A stretch of 64,000 nucleotides of DNA from Limimaricola variabilis (GTDB lineage: Bacteria; Pseudomonadota; Alphaproteobacteria; Rhodobacterales; Rhodobacteraceae). The notes beneath the pieces were generated by a model that saw only the letters and a list, made by a program, of their open reading frames with translations, ran no database searches and was not told the DNA's origin. The stretch is taken from the NCBI RefSeq assembly GCF_014195545.1, contig NZ_JACIBX010000016.1:1-64000 (forward strand). Direction: 5' to 3'. Each line of letters opens with the position of its first letter. Positions within the stretch are counted from its first letter, which is position 1. Shown one piece after another: positions 15,762 to 23,752 of this stretch. The translations under genes and the position numbers were made by a program.

Positions 15762-17676
15762 GCCGGGCCCTCCAGTAGGTGGTAGCGGAGATTGAGATGA
15801 TCAGGAGCGCACCTGCGATGTTCCAGACGAGCGTCGGACCGAGGATCGCGCAGGCTCCCAGAGCGAGCAGAAGTCGTTCGACAAGGGCGAGGCGTCGAAA
15901 GAGATGGCCGACATGGCTTGCGGAGAGGCCAACGATGCCCACCAGCAGGAACGGCACATAACCCATTGCGGCAAGGAAGCCGGTGCCTTGCGTTCCGATG
16001 ACGATCTCGGGGTGGAACACCCAAGCGATCGGCAAAACGAAGCCGACGGACGCCAACCGCAACGCATTCAGGGCGAGAGCGACCGGGTTCTCCCTGGCGA
16101 TCGCGGCCGCCGCGAACACGGCGAGCGCCACCGGAGGCGTGATCGCCGAGAGAACCGCATAGTAGAACACGAAGAGATGCGTGCCGAGTTCGGAAACGCC
16201 GAGGTCCATGATCGCGGGACCGGCCACGAAGATTACCATGAGGTAGGAGGCGGCTGTGGGTAGGCCCATGCCGAGCACGATCGAGCAAAGCGCCGCGAGG
16301 ATTAACGCGGCCAGGAGGTTCTGATCCCCCAGCGCGGTGATCTCTTGGTTCAGCTTGATCCCCAGCCCTGTCGAGGAAATCGCGGCGATCACAATACCGA
16401 TCGCGGCGCAGGACAGCAGCACCGAAAGCCCGTCTCGGCCACTGTCCACGATGAAGACCGCCCAGTTCCGCGGCGACAGGCGCGTATCCGGAAGGAGCAT
16501 GCCCAGAAACAGGATCACCCCTGTAGCAATCATCCCGGAATAGACAGCCGGATAGCCGGAGAAGAGCATGTAAAGGAGCGTTCCGAAGCCCAGAACCAGC
16601 AGGGTCGCACGGCTCCACATCCTGCGATCCCAAGCCGGGGCATCGTCCGTAAGCGGGTCGAGTTGAAGGCGTCCCGCCTCGAGCGCGACGGTGACGGACA
16701 GCGAAAACAGGTAAAGTAGCGCCGGGATCAGAGCGGCGAACATGATGGTGACGTAGGGGATGCCAGTAACGTCGGACATGATGAACGCGCCGACACCCAT
16801 CACGGGCGGCATGATTTGTCCGACGCAAGAGGCCGTGGACTCGACACCGCCGGCAAAGCGACCGGAAAAACCGGCGCGCCTCATCATCGGGATGGTCAGG
16901 ACGCCCGTGGACGCGACGTTGGCCGGCGCGGACCCGTTGATCGAGCCGAACAGGGCCGATGCGATGATTGCGCATTGCGCCGGCCCCGACCGCTGGCCGC
17001 GGGTCAGCATCAGCGCAAGATCATTGAAGAACTCGCCCGCTCCGGTCAGCCGCAGCGCCACTCCGAGAATGACGAAGATCAGCACGATATCGACGACGGC
17101 CCCGAGCGCGACACCGAAGATCCCGCGATAGCCGTAAGAGATCTCCAGAACCCGATCGAGTGAAACTGGGCGGTGTTCGAGGATGCCCGGCATGAGATGC
17201 CCGAACAGAAGGTAGACGACCGCCAGCAGGACCACGGCAGTCAGGAGCCATCCTTCGGCGCGATGCGCGCCCGCGATCACCACGACTGTGCCGATGCCAT
17301 AGCACCAAAGGTCCCAAGTATTGGGCAGCCCTTCACGATTGGCCGCGATCGCGTCGTATTGATCGGTGAAGTAGACGTAGGCAAAGGTCGCGCCGGCCAT
17401 GAGCAGAAGCGAGAAGCCGAGATCGAGCCAAGTCCTGTGACCGTCAGCGTCGCGCAATGCGGGCTTCAGGCAGAAGATCGCAATGAGCCCGAGGAGCAGC
17501 ACGGTGCCGTATTGCACCTCCGAGGGGAAACGGCCGAAAAACTGCGTATAGACGATGAAGGCGGGTATGAGAGCGCAGGCAATCAGACCAGCGATTTGCG
17601 CCGCCAGAAACACGGGGCGGTCTTCGGTGCTCCCGGGCAGCAGCGTGCGCATTCCCTCTGTGACGGTCGAAACCAT
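15745..17676 (-). CDS. TAXI-type TRAP transporter fused permease, second system
   Basis: This 643-aa polytopic inner-membrane protein fuses a short DctQ-like part (about residues 20-190) to a DctM-like part. Hallmarks include ALFGSINGSAPANVASTGVL, STASCVGQIMPPVMGVGAF and VLGMGLPTAASYLMV. It is a distant paralogue of the permease at 7877-10075. Its 3' end overlaps the CoA-transferase gene by 17 bases, which ties uptake to CoA activation of the substrate. The cognate binding protein is 90 bases upstream, with a perfect hairpin in the gap. Confidence 0.9.
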   Translation of the reverse strand: MVSTVTEGMRTLLPGSTEDRPVFLAAQIAGLIACALIPAFIVYTQFFGRFPSEVQYGTVLLLGLIAIFCLKPALRDADGHRTWLDLGFSLLLMAGATFAYVYFTDQYDAIAANREGLPNTWDLWCYGIGTVVVIAGAHRAEGWLLTAVVLLAVVYLLFGHLMPGILEHRPVSLDRVLEISYGYRGIFGVALGAVVDIVLIFVILGVALRLTGAGEFFNDLALMLTRGQRSGPAQCAIIASALFGSINGSAPANVASTGVLTIPMMRRAGFSGRFAGGVESTASCVGQIMPPVMGVGAFIMSDVTGIPYVTIMFAALIPALLYLFSLSVTVALEAGRLQLDPLTDDAPAWDRRMWSRATLLVLGFGTLLYMLFSGYPAVYSGMIATGVILFLGMLLPDTRLSPRNWAVFIVDSGRDGLSVLLSCAAIGIVIAAISSTGLGIKLNQEITALGDQNLLAALILAALCSIVLGMGLPTAASYLMVIFVAGPAIMDLGVSELGTHLFVFYYAVLSAITPPVALAVFAAAAIARENPVALALNALRLASVGFVLPIAWVFHPEIVIGTQGTGFLAAMGYVPFLLVGIVGLSASHVGHLFRRLALVERLLLALGACAILGPTLVWNIAGALLIISISATTYWRARHVQAA

Positions 17677-17705
17677 CTTCGGACTCCTGAGCGAAACGGG
17701 GTGAA

Positions 17706-17729
17706 CCGCGGCGTCATTTGACGCCGCGG
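17706..17729 (-). terminator. Intercistronic hairpin, second TAXI system
   Basis: CCGCGGCGTC pairs perfectly with GACGCCGCGG across a 4-base ATTT loop. It lies between the TAXI binding-protein stop and the permease start. It probably acts as a message stabiliser or attenuator for differential expression. Confidence 0.6.
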
Positions 17730-17766
17730 AGGTATCGACGGCCGCGTGCGACCGGCGGCAGCGGCC

Positions 17767-18747
17767 TCACATCAGGCCGGCTTCCTTATAGAAACGGGCT
17801 GCTCCAGGATGCAGGTCGGCCGAGAGTGCCTCAAGCGCACTGTCCTTGGTGACCAGCGATAGTCCGGCGGAGGCGTCGTTGACCTCGTCGATATTCTCCC
17901 AAAGCGCCTTGGTGAGTTCGTATACGATGTCTTCATCGATATCGCCGCGCACCATCACCTGATAGGGAAACGTCCAGGCATAGGCATCTTCATCCGCCGC
18001 GACACGGCCTTCGTAGGCCTTCTCGATCGAGGCGGCGGGGATCTTCTGGTAGATATAATATTCCCCGTTCGAGATCGCCCCCCTGAAGGCGTCGAGCGTT
18101 TCAGGATCGGGTGAGATGAAGCGCAGGTCCATCTGCCGCGAGGCATTGTCGATGACCGCGGTCGGGATAGACCCCCAGACGAGCGTCGCATCCATGGTCC
18201 CGGCGGCTAACTGCTCGAGCGCGGGCCCGTATTCGATGGACTGGGCATCGACCTCTCCGGCAATGCCGTGAATCTCAAACAGCGTCTGGGTCACCTTGCC
18301 GGCGTTTCCGCCTGGTCTGCCAATTCCAACGCTCTTGTCAGCGAAGTCCGAAAAGGTCTCGATCCCGCTGTCGGCCCGGGCAACATACTGTGCCATGCCG
18401 ACCGGCATCGCCAGAATCGCCTTCATGTCGGCATAGCCCTCGCGAAGGCGCTCGGGATCTTCAGAATAATTGCCGGTTCCGTTGAGCGCATCGAGGTAAT
18501 GCGGGGCCCCGACGCCCACCATGTCAACTTCGCCTTGGGCTGCCTTGCGCATGCCCGAGACGGTGCCGTTCTCGACGACCGTCATCGAGATACCTGCGTC
18601 ACGGGCAATGCCGGACCAGACCACGCCAAGCTGGTAGTCGTCCGACGTCGGAGAGACGCCGCTGAAGATAATGTCCTGCGCGCTGGCCACGCTCGCTGTA
18701 AGCGCGACGGCAGAGGTCAGTGCGGTCAATCGAAAAACTTGGGTCAT
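17767..18747 (-). CDS. TAXI-family TRAP solute-binding protein, second system
   Basis: This 326-aa periplasmic protein has a signal peptide (MTQVFRLTALTSAVALTASVASA). TAXI-type binding-protein blocks follow: AAQGEVDMVGVGAPHYLDAL, SVGIGRPGGNAGKVTQTLFE, and a C-terminal half ending LHPGAARFYKEAGLM, very like the PFHPGAVRYYEEIG ending of the first TAXI protein. It is the promoter-proximal gene of the long minus-strand operon and faces an iclR gene across a gap packed with inverted repeats. The substrate is unknown; a carboxylate cleavable through a CoA thioester is the best guess. Confidence 0.85.
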   Translation of the reverse strand: MTQVFRLTALTSAVALTASVASAQDIIFSGVSPTSDDYQLGVVWSGIARDAGISMTVVENGTVSGMRKAAQGEVDMVGVGAPHYLDALNGTGNYSEDPERLREGYADMKAILAMPVGMAQYVARADSGIETFSDFADKSVGIGRPGGNAGKVTQTLFEIHGIAGEVDAQSIEYGPALEQLAAGTMDATLVWGSIPTAVIDNASRQMDLRFISPDPETLDAFRGAISNGEYYIYQKIPAASIEKAYEGRVAADEDAYAWTFPYQVMVRGDIDEDIVYELTKALWENIDEVNDASAGLSLVTKDSALEALSADLHPGAARFYKEAGLM

Positions 18748-18771
18748 TTGCTCCTCCCAGATGCCCCCCGA

Positions 18772-18813
18772 GCGTTCTGTCTGATAGAACGCTATTGCGT
18801 CTAACAGAACGCT
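18772..18813. promoter_or_regulatory. IclR operator cluster
   Basis: GCGTTCT-7-AGAACGC (18772-18792) is a perfect 7-base inverted repeat. A third half-site AGAACGCT lies at 18806-18813, preceded by GCGTCT. The outermost arms AGCGTTCTGT and ACAGAACGCT are also perfectly complementary. The cluster is about 50 bases upstream of the iclR start and 25 bases from the TAXI binding-protein start, so one regulator could control both directions. Confidence 0.65.
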
Positions 18814-18861
18814 ACGCTAAAATGTTCCTGTCTGTCAATTTTGGCGCGGGGAGGACGCACC

Positions 18862-19545
18862 GTGACGGAAGCCAAAGGCGTTGAAGCCGTTGATCGTGCA
18901 CTGCAAATTTTGGATTGCTTTACGCCCGGGGAAACGGAGCTGAGCCTTGCTGACCTGGCAAAGAAGTCAGGGTTCTACAAAAGCACGATCATCAGGCTGG
19001 CCGTTTCCCTTGAGAAGTTCGGATACCTGATTCGCAGTGATACCGGTCGCTACCGATTGGGTCCGACGACGTGGCGCCTCGGGGCGCACTATCGTCGCAG
19101 CTTCGACCTGGCTGGTATCTTGCGGCCCGAACTGAAGCTTCTTTCCGACGCAACCCAAGAGACCGCGTCTTACTACGTCCGTGAGGGCGAGAGCCGTATT
19201 TGCCTGTTCCGCAGCGAGCCTGCACGCTCGATCCGGCACTCGATCACCGAGGGTGCAAGCATGCCGCTCACGCAGGGGGCAAGCGGAAAGATACTTCTGG
19301 CCTTTTCAGATGATCGATCCGAGGGCGATCCTGCGGTCCGTGAAGTCGGATATGCAATCTCGCTCGGCGAACGGGACGCCGAAGTTGCGGCGATCGCGAT
19401 GCCTGTGCTGTCACGCGGCGGCCGACTGATGGGCGCCTTGGCCGTTTCAGGTCTGATCACGCGTTTTGCCGTAGATCGGCATTCGGAACTGACTGCTGCT
19501 CTTACCGAAACCCAGAAACGCCTTATCGACCAGATTACCGTTTGA
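18862..19545 (+). CDS. IclR-family transcriptional regulator
   Basis: This is a 227-aa regulator with an N-terminal winged helix (about residues 5-65: EAVDRALQILDCF, LSLADLAKKSGFYKSTIIRLAVSLEKFGYL) and a C-terminal IclR effector domain (PELKLLSDATQETASYYV; GASGKILLAF; ISLGERDAEVAAIAMPV). The effector domain is shorter than usual. GTG at 18862 is chosen as the start because GGGGAGGA lies just upstream; a TTG at 18841 in the same frame is less likely. It is divergent from the TAXI/CoA-transferase/Tct operon and 15 bases before the SMP-30 gene. It probably regulates both via the inverted repeats at 18772-18813. Confidence 0.88.
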   Translation: MTEAKGVEAVDRALQILDCFTPGETELSLADLAKKSGFYKSTIIRLAVSLEKFGYLIRSDTGRYRLGPTTWRLGAHYRRSFDLAGILRPELKLLSDATQETASYYVREGESRICLFRSEPARSIRHSITEGASMPLTQGASGKILLAFSDDRSEGDPAVREVGYAISLGERDAEVAAIAMPVLSRGGRLMGALAVSGLITRFAVDRHSELTAALTETQKRLIDQITV

Positions 19546-19560
19546 ACGGAGACCTCTTTC

Positions 19561-20514
19561 ATGTCCCTTTATCCACCGCCGCAGATCATTGAAGCCGAAA
19601 TCTGGTCGACGATGCCCGAGGAGTTCCGCATCAGGGATACATCGCCCCCTTGGGCCGCCGCAAACAAGCCGGGCCGCCAAGTGGACGGCTTCCTCGAAGG
19701 CCCGAGCTTCGACAAGTCGGGGAACTTATGGATTACGGATATCCCCTACGGAAGAATCTTCAGGATTTCGCCGGAAGGGCAGTGGTCGCTCGTTGCTCAA
19801 TATGATGGCTGGCCGAACGGCCTGAAGATCCATCGGGACGGGTCTGTGTGGCTCGCGGATTACAAGCACGGCATTCTCAGGCTCGAACCCGACACCGGAG
19901 ATGTCATACCCGTCGTAACACATCGTCATTCGGAGCATTTTCGGGGGTGCAATGATCTGGTTTTCGACAGCCAAGGGGTTCTCTACTTCACCGACCAAGG
20001 GCAAAGCGGGATGCACATGCCGAATGGTCGTGTTTATCGATATGACCCGCGGTCCGAACGGCTCGACCTGTTGATCGACACCGGGCAAAGCCCGAACGGC
20101 TTGGTCCTGAACGCTACCGAGGATGTTCTCTACGTTGCGATGACTCGAGGAAACAGCGTCTGGAGGCTTCCGCTCATGGCCGATGGCTCAATCTCCAAGG
20201 TCGGGGTTTTCCTACAGCTTTCCGGTGGGCTGTCAGGGCCGGACGGAATGGCGCGCGATGACCAAGGCGGGCTCTGGGTTGCCCATGCCGGCAATGGCTG
20301 CATCTGGGGATTTTCGCAAATGGGTGTGCCTGCCTATCGGGTCATCAGTAACAGCGGCCTGACAACAACCAACGTCGCCTTTGCTCCCTCCCAGCCAGAT
20401 ATGCTGTATGTGACGGAATCCGACACTGGCAATATCCTTCGGGCCTCATTGCCAGTTCAAGGTGCTGCTATGTTCTCTCACGAGGAGACCCTTGGTAAGC
20501 AGGGCTTACAATAG
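19561..20514 (+). CDS. SMP-30/gluconolactonase-family protein
   Basis: This 317-aa six-bladed beta-propeller of the SMP-30/LRE family hydrolyses a sugar- or acid-lactone, or occasionally other esters. Likely metal ligands are in family positions: E46 (GFLEGPSFD), N131 (RGCNDLVFD), N179 (SPNGLVL) and D228 (GPDGMARD). No signal peptide is visible, so it is probably cytoplasmic. It follows iclR by 15 bases with GGAGA before its ATG and is followed by a terminator. The lactone substrate is unknown; in this setting it may open a lactone form of the hydroxy-acid used by the divergent operon. Confidence 0.85.
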   Translation: MSLYPPPQIIEAEIWSTMPEEFRIRDTSPPWAAANKPGRQVDGFLEGPSFDKSGNLWITDIPYGRIFRISPEGQWSLVAQYDGWPNGLKIHRDGSVWLADYKHGILRLEPDTGDVIPVVTHRHSEHFRGCNDLVFDSQGVLYFTDQGQSGMHMPNGRVYRYDPRSERLDLLIDTGQSPNGLVLNATEDVLYVAMTRGNSVWRLPLMADGSISKVGVFLQLSGGLSGPDGMARDDQGGLWVAHAGNGCIWGFSQMGVPAYRVISNSGLTTTNVAFAPSQPDMLYVTESDTGNILRASLPVQGAAMFSHEETLGKQGLQ

Positions 20515-20570
20515 AGGGTCCTTCAAACCAACTTCGCATGACCAGTCAGGGTAGAGGCAATCCTTCCCAA

Positions 20571-20582
20571 AAACGGCCGTTT
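20571..20582. repeat. Perfect 12-base palindrome
   Basis: AAACGGCCGTTT lies between the SMP-30 gene and recombinase copy 2 and matches, with one change, the element at 10291-10309. The surrounding 20515-20703 gap holds no gene that I can recognise, only this palindrome and the terminator. Confidence 0.4.
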
Positions 20583-20636
20583 GTGGAGGAGTGGCAATGC
20601 TTGAAGGTCGGTAGGAGCAGCGCACTCCAATAACCC

Positions 20637-20669
20637 CCTCCAGAACCACGAGAGTTGTTGGAGGTTTTT
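20637..20669 (+). terminator. Rho-independent terminator after SMP-30 gene
   Basis: CCTCCA pairs with TGGAGG, with further AAC/GTT pairing inside the loop, and the stem is followed by TTTTT. It lies about 120 bases downstream of the SMP-30 stop and is the best intrinsic terminator of the window. Confidence 0.7.
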
Positions 20670-20703
20670 GGAGGGAGGGAGGGCGCTCGGTGACGTCTGT
20701 ATC

Positions 20704-21738
20704 TTACAGCCCCGCCGCCTTGCTCAGGTTCACCCGGAACCGATCCCGGCTGCGCTGGTAGCGCCGGGTCATCTCGGCCGAGGCGTGGCCGAGCTGCTTC
20801 TGAACATGGCGCTCATCGATCTCGGCCGATGTCGCGAGGCCAGCGCGCAGCGAGTGTCCGGCGAAGAGGGCCCGGCGTTCGGCGTCGGGCAGGTCGGGCC
20901 GCAGCCCCGCCGCGAGTGCCGCGCGCTGCACCAGCCGCGCCACGTGGCGGTCGTTCAGGCGGCGTGGCAGCGCGCGGCGGCCGTCGCGGCTGACGGCGGT
21001 GAACAGCGGCCCGACCTCGATCTTCGCGAAGCCCAGCCACGTCTCCAGTGTCTGCACCGGACAGGTCGCGGCGCTGGAGCCGCGGGCGATCTCGACCGCG
21101 CGCCAGCCGGTCTTGCCACGCAGCGTGACGAGCACCCCGGCTTCCAAGATCTCGACCCAGCCGCTGCCGTCGAGGGTGTCGTCCTTGGCCCGGTCGAGCC
21201 CGACGAGCTCGGAGCGGCGCAGTGCGCCCGCGAAACCTATCAGCAGCATCGCCCGGTCGCGCAGCCCGCGCAGGTCGTGGCCGTGGGTGGCGAGCATCGC
21301 GCGCAGATCGTCGGGTCCGATCGCCTCCTTCTGCACCGGCGGCCGAGCGTGGCGGCGGCGGATGCCGGCGAGGACACTCGAGATATGCCGGTCGCGCCGG
21401 TCGAGCCGCATCCCGCGCTGCGCGTAGCCCCAGGAGAGACCGGCGAGCCGCCGCTTGATCGAGGCGACCGACAGCGCGCGGGTCCTGCCCGACGGTGCGA
21501 CGAGGTCGGTGATGTAGAGCCCGACCAGTTCGGGCGAGGGCGGCAGCGGGTCGGCGCCCTTCATCCGGCACCAGCGGGCGAAGGCCGTCCAGTCGCGCGC
21601 GTAGGCCTTGCGGGTGTTCTCGGCCACGGCGTGGTCGGCATAGCCGCGAGCGGTGTCGACCAGCCGGTCGAGCCGGCCGGAGCCCGCGACATGGTCGGGC
21701 AGGGCGATCGGGGCGGGGATTTCGGGCGTGTCGGGCAT
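20704..21738 (-). CDS. Tyrosine recombinase/integrase, copy 2 (344 aa)
   Basis: This is a second, nearly identical tyrosine recombinase, differing from the copy at 155-1189 at about 31 of 344 residues. All catalytic positions are kept (R174, K209, H295, R298, H318, Y327), so both may be active. It has the same orientation and the same relation to an upstream palindrome (21759-21789). Nucleotide similarity covers the gene and about 30 upstream bases and then stops at the palindrome. The two copies bound a 20 kb block of acid-catabolism genes. I infer serial integration, or duplication of a recombinase-site module. Confidence 0.9.
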   Translation of the reverse strand: MPDTPEIPAPIALPDHVAGSGRLDRLVDTARGYADHAVAENTRKAYARDWTAFARWCRMKGADPLPPSPELVGLYITDLVAPSGRTRALSVASIKRRLAGLSWGYAQRGMRLDRRDRHISSVLAGIRRRHARPPVQKEAIGPDDLRAMLATHGHDLRGLRDRAMLLIGFAGALRRSELVGLDRAKDDTLDGSGWVEILEAGVLVTLRGKTGWRAVEIARGSSAATCPVQTLETWLGFAKIEVGPLFTAVSRDGRRALPRRLNDRHVARLVQRAALAAGLRPDLPDAERRALFAGHSLRAGLATSAEIDERHVQKQLGHASAEMTRRYQRSRDRFRVNLSKAAGL

Positions 21739-21758
21739 GCCAATGGGCGTAGCACGGT

Positions 21759-21789
21759 CATGTCCGATAAACCAAGATTATCGGACATG
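21759..21789. other. loxP/dif-like palindrome, candidate recombination site 2
   Basis: CATGTCCGATAA and TTATCGGACATG are perfect 12-base inverted arms around a 7-base spacer ACCAAGA. The left arm is shared with site 1 (1211-1221), but the spacer and all sequence to its right differ. It lies 21 bases upstream of recombinase copy 2. The 148 bases from 21790 to the next gene show nothing recognisable. Confidence 0.6.
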
Positions 21790-21937
21790 AGCGCGATAGC
21801 GCTCCATGCTCGCTACCTTGGGTCGAAGCGCCGCATATTAAGTGGTGAGCAAAGGCTTTTAATTTTGGCTACAAGATCTCCAATTCCGGTTACTTGAGAC
21901 ACGTTTACCTCTGTTCGCAGACCAGTCCGCGCCATCC

Positions 21938-22924
21938 TCACACTGCTCCATAGCGGAACTCCCGCCCCTCCTGTGGTCTTGCCCATAGTGCCTCGCCGGG
22001 TGCAATGCGGGCGTCGCCGGTGGTGCGCGCCACCAGCGGGCCGAGATCGGGCACGTCGAGATGCACGATGCTGTCGGCGCCGAGCCGCTCGACGTGGCGC
22101 ACCCGGCCCTGCCAGCGGCCCTCGTCGGACGACAGCGTCAGGTGCTCGGGCCGGATGCCGTAGGTATCGCAGCCCATCTGCCGCGCCACCTTCCCCTCGT
22201 ATAGATTCATGGTCGGACTACCGATGAAGCCCGCGACGAAGGGGGTCGCGGGGTGCTCGTAGAGCTCCATCGGCGTGCCGACCTGCTCGATCCGGCCACC
22301 GTTCAGCACGACGATCTTGTCGGCCATGGTCATCGCTTCGACCTGATCGTGAGTGACGTAGATCATGGTCGCGCCGAGCTTGGCGTGCAACTCGGTCAGC
22401 TCGATCCGCATCTGGGCGCGCAGCGCCGCGTCGAGGTTCGACAGTGGCTCGTCGAACAGGAACACGCCCGGGTCACGCACGATGGCCCGGCCGATGGCTA
22501 CTCGCTGACGCTGGCCGCCCGAGAGCGCCTTGGGCTTGCGGTCGAGCAGCGGCGTGAGTTGCAGCGTCTCGGCCACTTTTTTCACCGCAGCGGCGATCTC
22601 CGCCTTGGGCCGGCGCGCGAGGCTGAGGCCGAAGCCGATGTTTTCGCGCACTGTGAGATGCGGGTAGAGCGCGTAGGACTGGAACACCATGGCGATGCCG
22701 CGCTCGGCGGGCTCGGCCAGCGACACGTCGCGCCCGCCGATCTCGATACCGCCGGAGGTCTGTTCCTCGAGCCCGGAGATGATGCGCAGCAGGGTGGATT
22801 TGCCGCAGCCGGAGGGGCCGACGAAGACGCAGAACTCGCCATCCTCGATGGTCAAGTCGATGCCCTTAATTACCTCGACGGCGCCGAAGCTCTTGCGGAT
22901 GTCATTCAGGACGACGCGGGCCAT
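21938..22924 (-). CDS. ABC sugar transporter ATP-binding protein (MalK/UgpC type)
   Basis: This 328-aa cytoplasmic ATPase energises the adjacent sugar importer. Walker A GPSGCGKST is at 36-44, the Q-loop at Q82, the signature LSGGQ at 134-138, Walker B FLFDEP at 155-160 and the switch histidine at H192. A short TOBE-like C-terminal domain follows (YGIRPEHLTLS). The C-terminus is shorter than the usual 350-370 aa. It is the last gene of an SBP-permease-permease-ATPase set on the minus strand, separated by 3 bases from the second permease. The GH78 gene upstream suggests rhamnosides or pectic oligosaccharides as substrate (inference). Confidence 0.92.
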   Translation of the reverse strand: MARVVLNDIRKSFGAVEVIKGIDLTIEDGEFCVFVGPSGCGKSTLLRIISGLEEQTSGGIEIGGRDVSLAEPAERGIAMVFQSYALYPHLTVRENIGFGLSLARRPKAEIAAAVKKVAETLQLTPLLDRKPKALSGGQRQRVAIGRAIVRDPGVFLFDEPLSNLDAALRAQMRIELTELHAKLGATMIYVTHDQVEAMTMADKIVVLNGGRIEQVGTPMELYEHPATPFVAGFIGSPTMNLYEGKVARQMGCDTYGIRPEHLTLSSDEGRWQGRVRHVERLGADSIVHLDVPDLGPLVARTTGDARIAPGEALWARPQEGREFRYGAV

Positions 22925-22927
22925 GGC

Positions 22928-23752
22928 TTATCCTTTCACAGCGCCGGAGGTCATCCCGGCGACGATCTGGCGGTTGAAGAAGACGAAGACGATCAGCGGT
23001 GGGACGGTGACGAGCAGGATGTTCATGAACAGCAGGTTCATTTGGCTCACGAACTGGCTTTGGAAATTGTAGAGTGTGAGTTGCACTGTCACGTTCTCGG
23101 CTCCCGGCAAGTAGTAGAGCGGGTGGGTGAAGTCGTTGAAGATCGTGATCGATTGCACCACGATCACCGTCACGGTGACCGGCTTCAAGAGCGGCAGGAT
23201 CACCTTGAAGAACACCTGCCAGGGTTTTGCCCCGTCGATGATCGCCGCCTCGTCGAGGTCGCGCGGAATGGTGGCGATGAAGGCCCGGTAGAGCAGCACG
23301 GTGAAGCCGAGACCGTAGGCGCACTGGATGAAGATCATGCCGGTGATCGACTTGAACAGACCGATCTGCTGGAGAAGCCAGATCGTCGGCACCACCGCCG
23401 GCGGGATGATCAGCCCGGCGAGCACGAAGCCGTAGATGATCCTGTTCCACGGCGTACGCCGCCGCTGCAGCAGGTAGCCAACCATGGCGCCCGAGACGAC
23501 CATCAGGGCGATCGCGCCGACGGTGATCACGGTCGAGTTGAAATAGGCCAGCAGCAGCATGTAGTCGCGGGCCTGAACCACCTCGACCAGGTTCTGCCAG
23601 AACCGCCATTCCCGGGGCCAGGAAAAATCGAGCGTGGCGCTCTCGGCAGCGGTCTTGGCGGCGTTGAGGAACACGAAGATGAAGGGAATTACGAAGACCA
23701 CGAAGGCTACGGCGAGCGAGAGCGCCCCTATGAGGTATTGGCGGCGTTTCAC
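22928..23752 (-). CDS. ABC sugar transporter permease (MalG type)
   Basis: This 274-aa inner-membrane permease has about six transmembrane segments. The cytoplasmic EAA loop reads EAAIIDGAKPWQVFFKVILPLLKP, which contacts the ATPase. The start is the GTG at 23752, giving VKRRQYLIG, which overlaps the stop of the preceding permease (GTGA); the longer frame upstream is only the shadow of that gene. The protein ends with the usual MTSGAVKG motif of MalG-type subunits. Confidence 0.9.
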   Translation of the reverse strand: MKRRQYLIGALSLAVAFVVFVIPFIFVFLNAAKTAAESATLDFSWPREWRFWQNLVEVVQARDYMLLLAYFNSTVITVGAIALMVVSGAMVGYLLQRRRTPWNRIIYGFVLAGLIIPPAVVPTIWLLQQIGLFKSITGMIFIQCAYGLGFTVLLYRAFIATIPRDLDEAAIIDGAKPWQVFFKVILPLLKPVTVTVIVVQSITIFNDFTHPLYYLPGAENVTVQLTLYNFQSQFVSQMNLLFMNILLVTVPPLIVFVFFNRQIVAGMTSGAVKG

